Source: JBEIHX01 sp040381075
GTDB lineage: Bacteria > Pseudomonadota > Alphaproteobacteria > Caulobacterales > Aquidulcibacteraceae
DNA: 64,000 nucleotides
Assembly (NCBI GenBank): GCA_040381075.1
Contig: JBEIHX010000010.1
Coordinates: forward strand, 1-64,000
Reading direction: 5' to 3'
Shown here: in pieces, positions 16,517-26,133 of the stretch
How the letters are laid out: every line of letters starts with the position of its first letter
How positions within the stretch are numbered: position 1 is the first letter of the stretch
Position numbers and translations under genes: made by a program
The notes under the pieces: generated by a model
What the model was told of the DNA's origin: nothing
What the model saw: the letters and a program-made list of their open reading frames with translations, nothing else
Database searches by the model: none

Positions 16517-17994
16517 CCGACGCTCCCTGGCTCACGCTGCTCATCTTCACCCCTGCGCTTGCCGCAGTCGTGCTGATGCTGACGCGCGCTGTCGCGCCGA
16601 AGGCCGCGATTGACGGATTTGCAAAGGTTTTCGCGCTTCTGGCGACAGCGCCCCCGGCGGCGATCACCGTTTACCTGCTTGCCTCGTTCTCGCCCGCCGC
16701 GCCTGGTTTCCAGTTCGTCGAACGGACCGCCTGGTTTGGCGGTTTTGACTATCATCTCGGCGTCGACGGGCTGGCTCTGGCGCTGGTGGCGCTCACCGCC
16801 TGGCTCATGCCGCTGTGCATCCTGGCGAGCTGGGACTCCATCAAGGAGCGCGTCGTCGAATATCTGGCGCTCTTCCTTATTCTCGAGACCATGATGCTTG
16901 GCGTGTTCTGCGCGCTCGACCTCATCGTGTTCTATGTTTTCTTCGAAGCCGGCCTCATTCCGATGTTCATCATCATCGGTGTGTGGGGAGGCGCGGAGCG
17001 CGTCTACGCGGCCTACAAATTCTTTCTGTATACCCTTCTCGGCTCAATCCTGATGCTTGTGGCCATCGCCGCGATGATCATGACCGCGGGTTCGTCCAGC
17101 ATTCCCGACCTGCTGCAGCATCGCTTTGCAGAGGATCTGCAGGTCTGGCTCTGGCTTGCGTTCTTTGCAAGCTTCGCCGTCAAGCTGCCGATGTGGCCAG
17201 TGCATACCTGGCTGCCGGACGCCCACGTACAGGCTCCTACCGCCGGGTCGGTGGTTCTGGCGGGCGTCCTTCTGAAAATGGGGGGCTACGGCTTTCTGCG
17301 CTTCAGCGTGCCGATGTTTCCCGATGCATCCGTGCTGTTTACGCCGCTCGTCTACACGCTCTCGGTCATCGCGATCATCTACGCGTCGCTGGTGGCGTTC
17401 CGGCAGACCGACGTCAAGAAGCTGATCGCCTACAGCTCGGTGGCCCATATGGGCTTCGTGACCATCGGCATCTTCTCAGGCTCCCACACAGGCGTGCAGG
17501 GCGCAGTTTTTCAGATGCTGTCACACGGCGTGATTTCCGGCGCGCTCTTCTTGTGCGTGGGCGTCATTTATGACCGCATGCACACCCGCGAGATCGCCTT
17601 CTATGGCGGCCTCGTGAACCGCATGCCTGTGTACGCCGCCATCTTCATGCTGTTCACCATGGGCAATGTCGGACTTCCGGGCACCAGCGGGTTCGTGGGA
17701 GAGATCCTGACGCTGACCGGGACCTTCCTCGACAACCCGGTCGTGGCGGCCTGCGCGGCGATCGGCGTGATCCTTTCGGCGGTCTACGCGCTGACGCTGT
17801 ATCGTCGCGTGACGTTCGGGGAACTCGTCAACCCCAAACTTGCCGGCATCACGGACGTGACCGGGCGTGAGATCGCGGTGTTCGCACCGCTGATCATCGC
17901 AACCCTGTGGCTCGGGGTTTACCCCTCAATCGCGCTCGATCTGACCGAGGCCTCCGCCGCCGCGATGATCGCGCCGTTCGCAGCGCTCAAGTGA
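16513..17994 (+). CDS. nuoM: NADH-quinone oxidoreductase subunit M
   Basis: Antiporter-like proton-pumping subunit. 493 residues and about 14 helices. Conserved stretches: FYVFFEAGLIPMFIIIGVWGG with the channel Glu, KLPMWPVHTWLPDAHVQAPTAGSV-type region with the helix-breaking Pro, LLKMGGYGFLRF and KKLIAYSSVAHMGFV. Uses a GTG start that overlaps the nuoL stop (GTGA). Confidence 0.96.
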   Translation: MTDAPWLTLLIFTPALAAVVLMLTRAVAPKAAIDGFAKVFALLATAPPAAITVYLLASFSPAAPGFQFVERTAWFGGFDYHLGVDGLALALVALTAWLMPLCILASWDSIKERVVEYLALFLILETMMLGVFCALDLIVFYVFFEAGLIPMFIIIGVWGGAERVYAAYKFFLYTLLGSILMLVAIAAMIMTAGSSSIPDLLQHRFAEDLQVWLWLAFFASFAVKLPMWPVHTWLPDAHVQAPTAGSVVLAGVLLKMGGYGFLRFSVPMFPDASVLFTPLVYTLSVIAIIYASLVAFRQTDVKKLIAYSSVAHMGFVTIGIFSGSHTGVQGAVFQMLSHGVISGALFLCVGVIYDRMHTREIAFYGGLVNRMPVYAAIFMLFTMGNVGLPGTSGFVGEILTLTGTFLDNPVVAACAAIGVILSAVYALTLYRRVTFGELVNPKLAGITDVTGREIAVFAPLIIATLWLGVYPSIALDLTEASAAAMIAPFAALK

Positions 17995-18014
17995 GATGAG
18001 GCGTTAGGCTTCCC

Positions 18015-19421
18015 ATGGACACCCAGGCCCTTCTCGAAACCCTGATGATCCTGCGCCCGGAGCTGATCCTGGCGGGAGGATGCATCATCGTTCTTATGGT
18101 CGCTGCGTTCGCCGGCGACCGCAGCGCGCCAGCGGCCGCCTGGCTGAGCGTGGGGGTGCTTCTCGCCGCCTGCGCCTACGCCGCCGCGCCGCTCACCGTT
18201 TATGGCGACGCGTTCGCCGGCGGGAGCTTCCAGGGGTTCACCCAGGACAGCTTTTCCAGCTTCGCCAAGATCATCATTGCGCTCGCCGCTGCAGCAAGCG
18301 TCATCCTCGCCCAGGGGTTCCTGGCGGCGGAGAAGATCGACCGGCCGGAATATTACGCGCTGATGCTGTTTGCATCGCTCGGCATGTATCTGATGGTCTC
18401 CGCAACCGATCTGATGACGCTTTACGTCGGCGTCGAGCTGCAGTCGCTGTCCCTCTACGTCATGGCCGCCTATGCGCGCGACGATGGGCGCTCCAGCGAG
18501 GCCGGGCTCAAGTACTTCGTGCTTGGGGCGCTGTCGTCGGGACTGCTCCTGTTCGGCGCGTCCCTCGTCTATGGCTTCGCGGGTTCAACAAGCTTCGAGG
18601 CGATCGCAAGGGCCGCCGAAACCGGTGGCGTCGGCCTGCTGTTCGGTCTTGTCCTGATGGCCTCCGGCATCGCCTTCAAGGCGTCCGCGGCGCCGTTCCA
18701 CATGTGGACGCCGGACGTCTATGAGGGCGCCCCGACAGCCTCGACCGCATTTTTCGCCGCCGCCCCGAAGGTAGCCGCCCTGGCCCTGTTCGCGCGCTTC
18801 CTCTTCGAAGCTTTCGGTCCGATGGAAGATCAATGGCGCCAGGTCATTGTCGCAATCGCCGTGCTGTCTATGATCGTGGGCGCATTCGGCGCTCTGACCC
18901 AGACCAACATCAAGCGGCTTCTTGCATACTCGTCGATCGGCAATGTCGGCTACGCCCTGATCGCGCTGGCGTGCGGCCCTGAGAGGGGCGCCTGGAGCCT
19001 GATGTTCTATCTGGCGGTCTACGCCGCCACCACCATTGGGCTGTTCGCCGGCGTGCTGCTGATGCGGCGCGCGGGGGCGGGCGTAGAATCGATCCACGAT
19101 CTTGCCGGCCTGTCGAGGACCAGACCAGGACTGGCGATTGCGCTTACCGCGCTTCTGTTCTCGGTCGCGGGCGTACCCCCGCTCGCCGGATTCTTCGCCA
19201 AGTACTTCGTGTTTCTCGCCGGTGTTGAGGCCGGGCTTGTCCCCCTCGCCATCTTCGGCGCGGTCATGAGCGTCGTTTCCGCATTCTATTATCTCAAGCT
19301 CGTGAAGATCATGTGGTTCGACCCGCAGGCGCCGGCGCTCGACCGCACCCAGCCATGGGCGGGCCTTGCCGCCGGCTGCGCGGCAGTCCTGGTGCTGGCC
19401 GGCATCGCTGCGCTGGGCTAG
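18015..19421 (+). CDS. nuoN: NADH-quinone oxidoreductase subunit N
   Basis: Third antiporter-like subunit and last complex I gene of the operon. 468 residues, about 14 hydrophobic helices. Conserved YVGVELQSLSLYVMAAYAR carries the channel Glu; FKASAAPFHMWTPDVYEGAP and IKRLLAYSSIGNVGYAL are typical of the subunit. It follows nuoM by 20 bases. The next gene, birA, begins 43 bases after it on the same strand. Confidence 0.96.
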   Translation: MDTQALLETLMILRPELILAGGCIIVLMVAAFAGDRSAPAAAWLSVGVLLAACAYAAAPLTVYGDAFAGGSFQGFTQDSFSSFAKIIIALAAAASVILAQGFLAAEKIDRPEYYALMLFASLGMYLMVSATDLMTLYVGVELQSLSLYVMAAYARDDGRSSEAGLKYFVLGALSSGLLLFGASLVYGFAGSTSFEAIARAAETGGVGLLFGLVLMASGIAFKASAAPFHMWTPDVYEGAPTASTAFFAAAPKVAALALFARFLFEAFGPMEDQWRQVIVAIAVLSMIVGAFGALTQTNIKRLLAYSSIGNVGYALIALACGPERGAWSLMFYLAVYAATTIGLFAGVLLMRRAGAGVESIHDLAGLSRTRPGLAIALTALLFSVAGVPPLAGFFAKYFVFLAGVEAGLVPLAIFGAVMSVVSAFYYLKLVKIMWFDPQAPALDRTQPWAGLAAGCAAVLVLAGIAALG

Positions 19422-19464
19422 GTGGAAGCCGCCGCCAAGGCGGCGGCGACGGCGTTCTGAGGCG

Positions 19465-20217
19465 ATGGCGCAGGCGCGGCGCCTTTCCTCCATTGTCCGG
19501 TTCGACATCATCGATTCGACAAACGAAGAAGCGCGCCGGCGCGCCGAAGCCGGCGAACCTGGACCGCTCTGGCTGCTGGCTGCCCGCCAGACGGTTGGGC
19601 GCGGCAGACGCGGGCGCACGTGGCTTTCCCCTCCCGGCAACCTCCACCTGACCGGCCTGTTCACGCTTGCAGCGCCGCCGGCGCAGGCAGCCCTGCTGTC
19701 CTATGCCGCCGCGGTAGCCGCCGCCCAGGCGCTGGAGGCCTTTGGCGCGACCGATCTGAGGCTCAAATGGCCGAATGATGTGTGGGCGGGCGACGCGAAG
19801 CTTGCTGGCGTCCTCCTGGAATCCGGCCTTGGCCCGGCCGGCCGCTGGCTCGCAGTGGGCATCGGGGCCAATCTCGCTGAGGCGCCTCCCATCACAGGCC
19901 GCACAACCATCTCGCTGGCGGCGCTGACCGGGCGTGCGGCCCCTGCGCCTGAAGATGTCGCGGCCGTGCTTGCCGAGCGCTTCGAGGACTGGGTGGAACG
20001 TTTCGAGGCGGCAGGCTTTGGCGAAATCCGCGCAGCCTGGCTGGAGCGCGCGTATGGGGTCGGCGAGAGGATTGAGGCGCAGGCCGCCGGAGGCGCTGTC
20101 GAGGGCCGCTTTGAGACCCTGGATGAGGCGGGCGCCCTGATCGTCGTCGACACCGCCGGCGCCCGCCAAGCCGTAACGGCCGGCGAGGTGTTTTTTCCTC
20201 CTTCTGCGAAGGGATGA
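19465..20217 (+). CDS. birA: Biotin--[acetyl-CoA-carboxylase] ligase
   Basis: Attaches biotin to carboxyl-carrier proteins through biotinyl-5'-AMP. 250 residues without the N-terminal DNA-binding domain of E. coli BirA, so it is a monofunctional ligase. Motifs: DSTNEEA (about 17-23), the adenylate-binding loop GRGRRGR (45-51), LKWPNDVW with catalytic Lys region downstream, and KLAGVLLE. The ATG at 19465 starts the conserved part; a longer upstream frame overlaps nuoN. The position after nuoN is a common alphaproteobacterial arrangement. Its stop lies just before coaX. Confidence 0.93.
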   Translation: MAQARRLSSIVRFDIIDSTNEEARRRAEAGEPGPLWLLAARQTVGRGRRGRTWLSPPGNLHLTGLFTLAAPPAQAALLSYAAAVAAAQALEAFGATDLRLKWPNDVWAGDAKLAGVLLESGLGPAGRWLAVGIGANLAEAPPITGRTTISLAALTGRAAPAPEDVAAVLAERFEDWVERFEAAGFGEIRAAWLERAYGVGERIEAQAAGGAVEGRFETLDEAGALIVVDTAGARQAVTAGEVFFPPSAKG

Positions 20218-20222
20218 CGTCG

Positions 20223-21014
20223 ATGTTGTTGGCGATCGAGCAAGGCAACACCAACACGCTGTTTGCGATCCACGATGGGGACCACTGGACCAACCAGTGG
20301 CGCACCGCCACCGACAGTTCGCGCACCGCCGACGAATATGCTGTCTGGCTGCATAACCTGCTGTCGATGGCGGGGCTCGCCTTTGACCGCCTCGACGCCT
20401 GCATCATTTCTTCCGTTGTGCCGCAGTCCCTGTTCAATCTGCGCAATCTTGCGCGCCGCTACCTCCACGTCGAACCCATGGTGATCGGTGAGAACGTGAA
20501 CCTCGGCATCGAGGTGCGCATCGAGAAACCCTCGGAGGCGGGCGCCGACCGTCTGGTGAACGCTGTCGGCGCGCATATGCGCTATCCTGGCGCTCTGCTG
20601 GTGGTTGATTCCGGCACAGCGACGAATTTCGATGTGGTTGGGGCGGACGGCGCCTTTGAAGGGGGCATCATCTGCCCAGGGATCAATCTGTCCCTGCAGG
20701 CGTTGCACGCCGCTGCGGCAAAGCTGCCACGCGTGGCCATTCAGCGGCCCAATCGGGTCATCGGCAAGGATACGGTGAGCGCTATGCAGTCAGGCATTTT
20801 CTGGGGGTATGTCGACCTGATCGATGGCCTCGTCGCGCGTGTCAAGGAGGAGTACGGGGCGCCCATGACCGTCATCGGCACAGGCGGGGTGGCCTCACTG
20901 TTTGAAGGAGCGACCAGGTCGATCGACCATTTCGACGCTGATCTGACGATCCGCGGGTTGTGGGAGATCTGGCGGCGCAACAAAGACGATCACGCCCGCG
21001 CGGGACCGGTGTGA
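20223..21014 (+). CDS. coaX: Type III pantothenate kinase
   Basis: Phosphorylates pantothenate in the first step of coenzyme A synthesis; the CoaX type is not feedback-inhibited by CoA and usually needs a monovalent cation. 263 residues of the acetate/sugar-kinase fold. The phosphate motif reads AIEQGNTNT, with Glu where many members have Asp; ADRLVNAVGAH, VVDSGTATNFDVV and GGIICPGINL are typical. The start at 20223 has AAGGG at suitable spacing; an ATG at 20214 overlaps the birA stop but has no room for a ribosome site. Confidence 0.93.
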   Translation: MLLAIEQGNTNTLFAIHDGDHWTNQWRTATDSSRTADEYAVWLHNLLSMAGLAFDRLDACIISSVVPQSLFNLRNLARRYLHVEPMVIGENVNLGIEVRIEKPSEAGADRLVNAVGAHMRYPGALLVVDSGTATNFDVVGADGAFEGGIICPGINLSLQALHAAAAKLPRVAIQRPNRVIGKDTVSAMQSGIFWGYVDLIDGLVARVKEEYGAPMTVIGTGGVASLFEGATRSIDHFDADLTIRGLWEIWRRNKDDHARAGPV

Positions 21015-21019
21015 GCCCC

Positions 21020-22687
21020 ATGGCCGGACGGGACGAACTGGTCTTCCTGGCGCTCGGCGGCGCTGGCGAAATCGGCATGAACCTCAACGCCTACGGGTAT
21101 GGTCCGCCAGACCGTCGCAGGTGGGTGATCGTTGATCTCGGCGTAACATTCGGCGATCAGACGACGCCGGGCGTGGACGTCATCCTGCCGGACCCCTCCT
21201 ATCTTGAGTCCGAGCGCGACAATCTTCTCGGGATCGTGCTCACCCACGCCCATGAAGACCACATCGGCGCGGTGGGCTGGCTGTGGCCGCGCCTGCGCGC
21301 ACCAATCTTCGCCACGCCATTCACCGCCGAACTCGTCCGCCAGAAGCTGATCGAGAAGGGCATAGACCCGGAGCCGATACTCACCATCGTGCCCATGAAG
21401 GGCGCCCTGCAGCTTGGCCCCTTCTCCATGGAGTACGTCACCCTGACGCACTCCATTCCCGAACCCAACGGATTGATCGTCCGCACGCCGCTTGGGGTCG
21501 TCCTGCACACGGGTGACTGGAAGATTGATCCAGACCCATTGATCGGCGAGACCACCGACGTCCAGACGTTGCGCAGTCTCGGCGACGCGGGTGTGCTGGC
21601 CATGGTGTGCGACAGCACCAATGCGCTGTTTGAGGGCGAAGCCGGCTCTGAAGCCGATGTGCGCAGACATCTCGCCGACGTCATCCGCGAGCAGGAGGGC
21701 AGGGTGGCGGTCGCCGCCTTCGCCTCCAATGTAGCGCGACTGGAGAGCGCCGTCATCGCTGCGCGTGAAGCCGGGCGCAGCGTATGCCTTGTCGGCCGGT
21801 CGATGTTTCGCATCACCGCTGCAGCCAAGGGGGTGGGACTGCTTCAGGACGCAGGTTTCATCGATGTGCAGGAGGCGTCCTATCTGCCGGGCGACAAGGT
21901 GCTTTATCTGTGCACGGGAAGTCAGGGCGAGCCCAATGCTGCGCTGGCGCGCATCGCGCAGGGCGGTCATCCGCATGTCAAGTTCGGGGAGGGCGACACG
22001 GTCATCTTTTCCTCCCGCGTCATCCCGGGCAATGAGATCCCAATCCGCAACCTGCAGAACCGGCTGGCCGATCGCGGCGTGCGCATCATCACTGACCGCG
22101 AGCGCGACATCCACGTATCCGGGCATCCCTATCGGGACGACCTGCGGCAGATGTACCAATGGGCGCGACCGCGTATCGCCATACCGGTGCACGGCGAGCG
22201 CCGCCATCTTATGGAGCACTGCAGGCTCGCCCGGGCGTTGCAGGTGGAGACCGCCATTGCGCCGCGCAACGGCGATGTGATCAGGCTTGCGCCCGGGCCG
22301 GCCGAGGTGATCGATGAGGCGCCTGCCGGCCGCCTTCATGTCGACGGCGCAGTGATCGTCCCGGCCGAATGCGCGCCGCTGAAGGATCGTCGCCGTATGG
22401 CCGCGAACGGCCAGGTGTCGATCAGCCTTGTGATAGACGCCAAGGGCAGGTTGATCGCAGGCCCTGAGGTGCGCGCGCGCGGCCTTGGCGAGCCGGACGG
22501 GCGTCCGGCCGACGAAGGCCTTGACCCGGTGGCCGACGCCGCTGAAGCCGCGCTCGCAGGCATGAGCCAGAAGGACCGCCGCGATCCGGACCTGGTCGAG
22601 GAGGCGGTGGCCCGCGCCGCCCGCCGCGCGGTGGAGCGGCGCTGGGGCAAGAAGGCGCTGGTTGACGCCGTGGTGCTTGTGGTCTGA
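21020..22687 (+). CDS. rnj: Ribonuclease J (metallo-beta-lactamase/beta-CASP RNase)
   Basis: 5'-to-3' exonuclease and endonuclease in RNA processing and decay. 555 residues. The zinc motif HAHEDH is at 76-81 (H76, H78, D80, H81), the beta-lactamase core continues with LTHSIPEPNG and HTGDWKID, and the beta-CASP domain includes FASNVARLESA and GSQGEPNAALARIA. The C-terminal domain ends in a basic RRAVERRWGKKALVDAVVLVV segment. The start lies five bases after the coaX stop. Known in alphaproteobacteria, where it matures 23S rRNA ends. Confidence 0.94.
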   Translation: MAGRDELVFLALGGAGEIGMNLNAYGYGPPDRRRWVIVDLGVTFGDQTTPGVDVILPDPSYLESERDNLLGIVLTHAHEDHIGAVGWLWPRLRAPIFATPFTAELVRQKLIEKGIDPEPILTIVPMKGALQLGPFSMEYVTLTHSIPEPNGLIVRTPLGVVLHTGDWKIDPDPLIGETTDVQTLRSLGDAGVLAMVCDSTNALFEGEAGSEADVRRHLADVIREQEGRVAVAAFASNVARLESAVIAAREAGRSVCLVGRSMFRITAAAKGVGLLQDAGFIDVQEASYLPGDKVLYLCTGSQGEPNAALARIAQGGHPHVKFGEGDTVIFSSRVIPGNEIPIRNLQNRLADRGVRIITDRERDIHVSGHPYRDDLRQMYQWARPRIAIPVHGERRHLMEHCRLARALQVETAIAPRNGDVIRLAPGPAEVIDEAPAGRLHVDGAVIVPAECAPLKDRRRMAANGQVSISLVIDAKGRLIAGPEVRARGLGEPDGRPADEGLDPVADAAEAALAGMSQKDRRDPDLVEEAVARAARRAVERRWGKKALVDAVVLVV

Positions 22688-22715
22688 GGTGCGTTGCATC
22701 CAAGGAGAGCGGAAC

Positions 22716-23138
22716 ATGTCCCTGATCGGGCGATTGAACCATGTAGGCGTCGCGGTCCCGTCGATCGAGGCGGCGGTGAAGACCTATCGCGAGATGTTCG
22801 GCGTGGTTGATATCACCCTGACCCGTGACATGCCCGCGCAAGGTGTCAAGGTCTGCTTCGTGAACGTCGCCAACAGTCAGATCGAGCTCATCGAACCGCT
22901 CGGCGAGACGTCGCCAATCCTGAATTTCCTCGAGAAAAATCCGAAGGGCGGCCAGCACCATGTCTGCTTCGAGGTGGCCGATATCTACGCCGCCCGCGAT
23001 GAAATGGTCGCCAGGGGCGCGAAGGTGCTCGGCGAGCCGCGCATGGGCGCACATGACACGTTGATCATCTTTCTGCATCCCAAGGACTTTCATGGGACGC
23101 TGATCGAACTGATGGAAACGCCGCGCGAGGCGCATTAG
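22716..23138 (+). CDS. mce: Methylmalonyl-CoA epimerase
   Basis: Interconverts (R)- and (S)-methylmalonyl-CoA in propionyl-CoA breakdown. 140 residues of the vicinal-oxygen-chelate fold with two paired modules: LNHVGVAVPSIEAAVKTY with ligand H9, QIELIEPLGETSPILNFLEK, HHVCFEVADIYAARDEM with the second-module His, and HPKDFHGTLIELME with the final Glu ligand. GGAG and AAGGAGAGC lie before the ATG. It is followed closely by a DUF1467 gene, a neighbourhood typical of alphaproteobacteria. Confidence 0.92.
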   Translation: MSLIGRLNHVGVAVPSIEAAVKTYREMFGVVDITLTRDMPAQGVKVCFVNVANSQIELIEPLGETSPILNFLEKNPKGGQHHVCFEVADIYAARDEMVARGAKVLGEPRMGAHDTLIIFLHPKDFHGTLIELMETPREAH

Positions 23139-23148
23139 GGTCCGCGCC

Positions 23149-23397
23149 GTGGGTCTGTTCACCGCCATCGCCTGTTACTTTGTCCTGTTCTGGATCGCGC
23201 TCTTCATGGTGCTGCCGTGGGGCGTGCGCAGCCAGGCGGAAGAGGGACGCGTCGTGCCCGGGTCGGACCCTGGCGCCCCGGCGCGTCCGCACCTCCGGCG
23301 CAAGTTCATGGCCGCCGCGGTCCTGGCGCTTGCCCTGCTTGGCGTCCTGTGGGGCCTCATTACCTACGATGTGTTCGATATTTCGACGCGGGTCTGA
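23149..23397 (+). CDS. DUF1467 family membrane protein
   Basis: An 82-residue protein with two hydrophobic helices (about 3-24 and 52-73) separated by a polar loop with VLPWGVRSQAEEG, the signature of the alphaproteobacterial DUF1467 family. GTG start ten bases after the mce stop. The conserved position between mce and proS supports the call. Function unknown. Confidence 0.85.
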   Translation: MGLFTAIACYFVLFWIALFMVLPWGVRSQAEEGRVVPGSDPGAPARPHLRRKFMAAAVLALALLGVLWGLITYDVFDISTRV

Positions 23398-23486
23398 CGG
23401 CGACGGCGGGAAGGATCGTTTGCGCAGCGGCGATTCTTGGTCTTGATGTCAGCCAACGCCAAGTGAGAGCGGCTGAAGGATAGACC

Positions 23487-24824
23487 ATGCGTTTGTCGCG
23501 CTTTTTCATGCCCGTCCTGAAGGAGACGCCGGCCGAGGCCGAGATCGTGTCGCACCGCCTGATGCTGCGGGCCGGCATGATCCGCCAGCAGTCTGCCGGC
23601 ATCTATGCGTGGCTGCCGCTCGGACACCGGGTGCTGCAGAAGATCGCCGCCATCGTGCGCGAGGAGCAGGACAGGGCAGGGGCGATCGAACTCCTGATGC
23701 CGACGATCCAGTCGGCCGATCTGTGGCGCGAAAGCGGACGTTACGACGCCTATGGGCCGGAAATGCTCCGGTTTGAAGACCGCCACGAGCGCGAAATGCT
23801 CTATGGGCCCACAAATGAGGAAATGATCACGGAAATCTTCCGCGCCAGCGTGAAGTCCTACCGCGATCTGCCCCTCAACCTGTACCACATCCAGTGGAAG
23901 TTCCGCGACGAGCGCCGGCCCCGCTTCGGGGTGATGCGCGGGCGGGAGTTCCTGATGAAGGACGCCTATTCCTTCGATTTGGACGAAACTGGTGCGCGCG
24001 ACGCCTACCGCAAGATGTTCATCGCCTACATGCGGACGTTCCAGCGCCTGGGACTGCGGGCGGTGCCAATGCGCGCCGACACCGGTCCGATTGGCGGCGA
24101 TCTCAGCCACGAATTCATCGTGCTCGCGCCCACCGGTGAAAGCGCCGTGTTCTATGACGCCGCCTATGAAGAGGCCGACTGGGCAGGCGCGGACGTCTCG
24201 TTTGAGAACACCGAGGCCGGGCGCGCCGGGCGCGAGCGCGCGGTCGGGGATTTTCTCAGGCATTATGCGGCGACCGAGGAAATGCATGACGCCGCCCGCT
24301 TCGAGGCGGAGGCGCCGCCGGCGCGCCGGCGCCAGGGCCGTGGCATCGAGGTTGGCCATATCTTCTACTTCGGCGAAAAGTATTCGAGGCCGATGCGCGC
24401 CAGCGTCGCCGGGCCGGACGGAACCGACCGTCCGGTGCATATGGGGTCATACGGGATTGGCGTATCGCGCCTCGTGGCCGCCATCATTGAAGCGTCGCAC
24501 GACGAGGCCGGCGTGATCTGGCCACGCTCGGTGGCGCCTTTCGGCGTCGGGCTCGCCAATCTGAAACAGGGCGACGCGCAGACCGACGCAGCGTGCGAAA
24601 CCGCCTATGCCGCTCTCGTCAAGTGCGGGCTGGACCCGCTTTATGACGACACTGACGCGCGGCCGGGCGCCAAGTTCGCCGCCATGGATCTGATCGGCGT
24701 GCCCCACCAGCTGATCGTCGGTCCGAAGGGGCTCGCGCGTGGGGTGGTGGAGCTGAAGGATCGGCGCAGCGGCGAGAAGGCGGAGCTGAGCCTGGAGTCC
24801 GCCCTCGCCAAGCTTTCGGCGTGA
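23487..24824 (+). CDS. proS: Proline--tRNA ligase, short alphaproteobacterial type
   Basis: Class II aminoacyl-tRNA synthetase charging tRNA-Pro. 445 residues, the short type without the inserted editing domain. Motif 1 region: MLRAGMIRQQSAGIYAWLPL; motif 2: FRDERRPRFGVMRGREFLMKDAYSFD; motif 3: GSYGIGVSRLVAAIIE; C-terminal anticodon-binding domain from about residue 345. YGPTNEEMITEIFR is the proline-enzyme signature. The leader from 23398 to 23486 holds no gene. Confidence 0.96.
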   Translation: MRLSRFFMPVLKETPAEAEIVSHRLMLRAGMIRQQSAGIYAWLPLGHRVLQKIAAIVREEQDRAGAIELLMPTIQSADLWRESGRYDAYGPEMLRFEDRHEREMLYGPTNEEMITEIFRASVKSYRDLPLNLYHIQWKFRDERRPRFGVMRGREFLMKDAYSFDLDETGARDAYRKMFIAYMRTFQRLGLRAVPMRADTGPIGGDLSHEFIVLAPTGESAVFYDAAYEEADWAGADVSFENTEAGRAGRERAVGDFLRHYAATEEMHDAARFEAEAPPARRRQGRGIEVGHIFYFGEKYSRPMRASVAGPDGTDRPVHMGSYGIGVSRLVAAIIEASHDEAGVIWPRSVAPFGVGLANLKQGDAQTDAACETAYAALVKCGLDPLYDDTDARPGAKFAAMDLIGVPHQLIVGPKGLARGVVELKDRRSGEKAELSLESALAKLSA

Positions 24825-24843
24825 TCGCAGGCGATGTGAGGCC

Positions 24844-26133
24844 ATGAGCGCCGCCGCGGAACCCCTCACCGGCCAGTCCAAACCCTTCGGGGCCTTTGAG
24901 CGCATGCTCGCCTGGCGGTATCTCTTCGCCAAGCGTCGCTACGGCGGCATCGCCCTCATCACCATCATCTCGCTGGTTGGCATCGCGCTTGCCGTCGCCG
25001 CGATGATCATTGTCATGTCGGTGATGAACGGCTTTCGCAGTCAGATCCTCGATCGCCTCCTCGGCATCTCCGGGCATGCCCTTGTCGTGGCCGATCAGCT
25101 GTCTCCGCAGGAGGTGCGCGACGTCATCGCCGGGGTGCAGGTCCGCCCGGAGGTGCACGCAGCCGCACCCCTGGTCGAGGCGCAGGTCCTGGCGACAGGT
25201 CCGGGCGGTCAGTCCGGCGCCATGGTGCGGGGCATGCGACCGCAGGATCTCGCTCGCGTCGCCATCGTCCATGACAATGTGGTGGTTGGCAGCGCGGCCG
25301 GGTTCGGGGCCGGATCCGAGGGAACGGGCGCGCTCGTCGGATATCGGCTTGCGCGCAATCTCGGGCTTGATGTGGGCGACCGCATCACGTTGATCGCGCC
25401 GACCGGCGCGACAACACCGTTCGGCGTCGCGCCCGCACGGCAGAGTTTCGAGATCGCCGGGTTGTTCCAGGGCGGCGTGCAGGCCTTCGATCAGGCCTTC
25501 GTGTTCATCCCGCTCGATGCGGCGCAGGACTTTCTGGGGCGCGGCGAGCGCGTCGACCGCATCGAAGTGCGGGTCGCCGATCCCGATGACGTCGACGCCA
25601 CTGTGACTGCGCTGCAGGCGCTCGCGCCGGGCGCGCCTGTGGCTGACTGGCGGGCCGAGAACCAAGCCTATTTCACCGCCCTTGAGGTGGAGCGCGCGAT
25701 GATGCGCATCATCTTCCTGGTTCTCGTGCTGATCACCTCGCTGAACATAATCACCGGCCTCGTGATGCTGGTGAAGAACAAAGGGCGCGACATCGCCGTT
25801 CTGCGCACGATGGGCGCCAGTCGCGGCGCCGTGATGCGGATCTTCATCCTCGTCGGTCTGATGATCGGCCTGTCCGGGGTGCTGATCGGTCTCACCATCG
25901 GCGTGGTTTTCTGCATGAATATCGGGCTGATCCAGGATTTTATCGATTGGGTGACCGGCGTGCAGGTCTTCAATCCGGAGATCTACCAGCTGTCGCGCCT
26001 CCCGGCCGAAATCGATGCGGCGGAGGTCATTGGGGTCACGGTCTGGGGCTTCCTCACATCGCTGCTTGTCACCCTGCTGCCCTCGTGGAATGCAGCGCGG
26101 CTCGATCCGGTTGAGGCGCTGCGCTATGAGTGA
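24844..26133 (+). CDS. lolC: Lipoprotein-releasing ABC transporter permease LolC/LolE
   Basis: Inner-membrane permease that with LolD extracts outer-membrane lipoproteins for transfer to LolA. 429 residues with the family layout: one helix near residues 38-60, a periplasmic MacB-like domain to about 280, then three C-terminal helices. FERMLAWRYLFAKRR and LVMLVKNKGRDIAVLRTMGAS are family signatures. Only one permease gene is present, as in many alphaproteobacteria that use a single LolF-type permease, so the exact C/E/F letter is uncertain. Overlaps lolD by eight bases. Confidence 0.93.
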   Translation: MSAAAEPLTGQSKPFGAFERMLAWRYLFAKRRYGGIALITIISLVGIALAVAAMIIVMSVMNGFRSQILDRLLGISGHALVVADQLSPQEVRDVIAGVQVRPEVHAAAPLVEAQVLATGPGGQSGAMVRGMRPQDLARVAIVHDNVVVGSAAGFGAGSEGTGALVGYRLARNLGLDVGDRITLIAPTGATTPFGVAPARQSFEIAGLFQGGVQAFDQAFVFIPLDAAQDFLGRGERVDRIEVRVADPDDVDATVTALQALAPGAPVADWRAENQAYFTALEVERAMMRIIFLVLVLITSLNIITGLVMLVKNKGRDIAVLRTMGASRGAVMRIFILVGLMIGLSGVLIGLTIGVVFCMNIGLIQDFIDWVTGVQVFNPEIYQLSRLPAEIDAAEVIGVTVWGFLTSLLVTLLPSWNAARLDPVEALRYE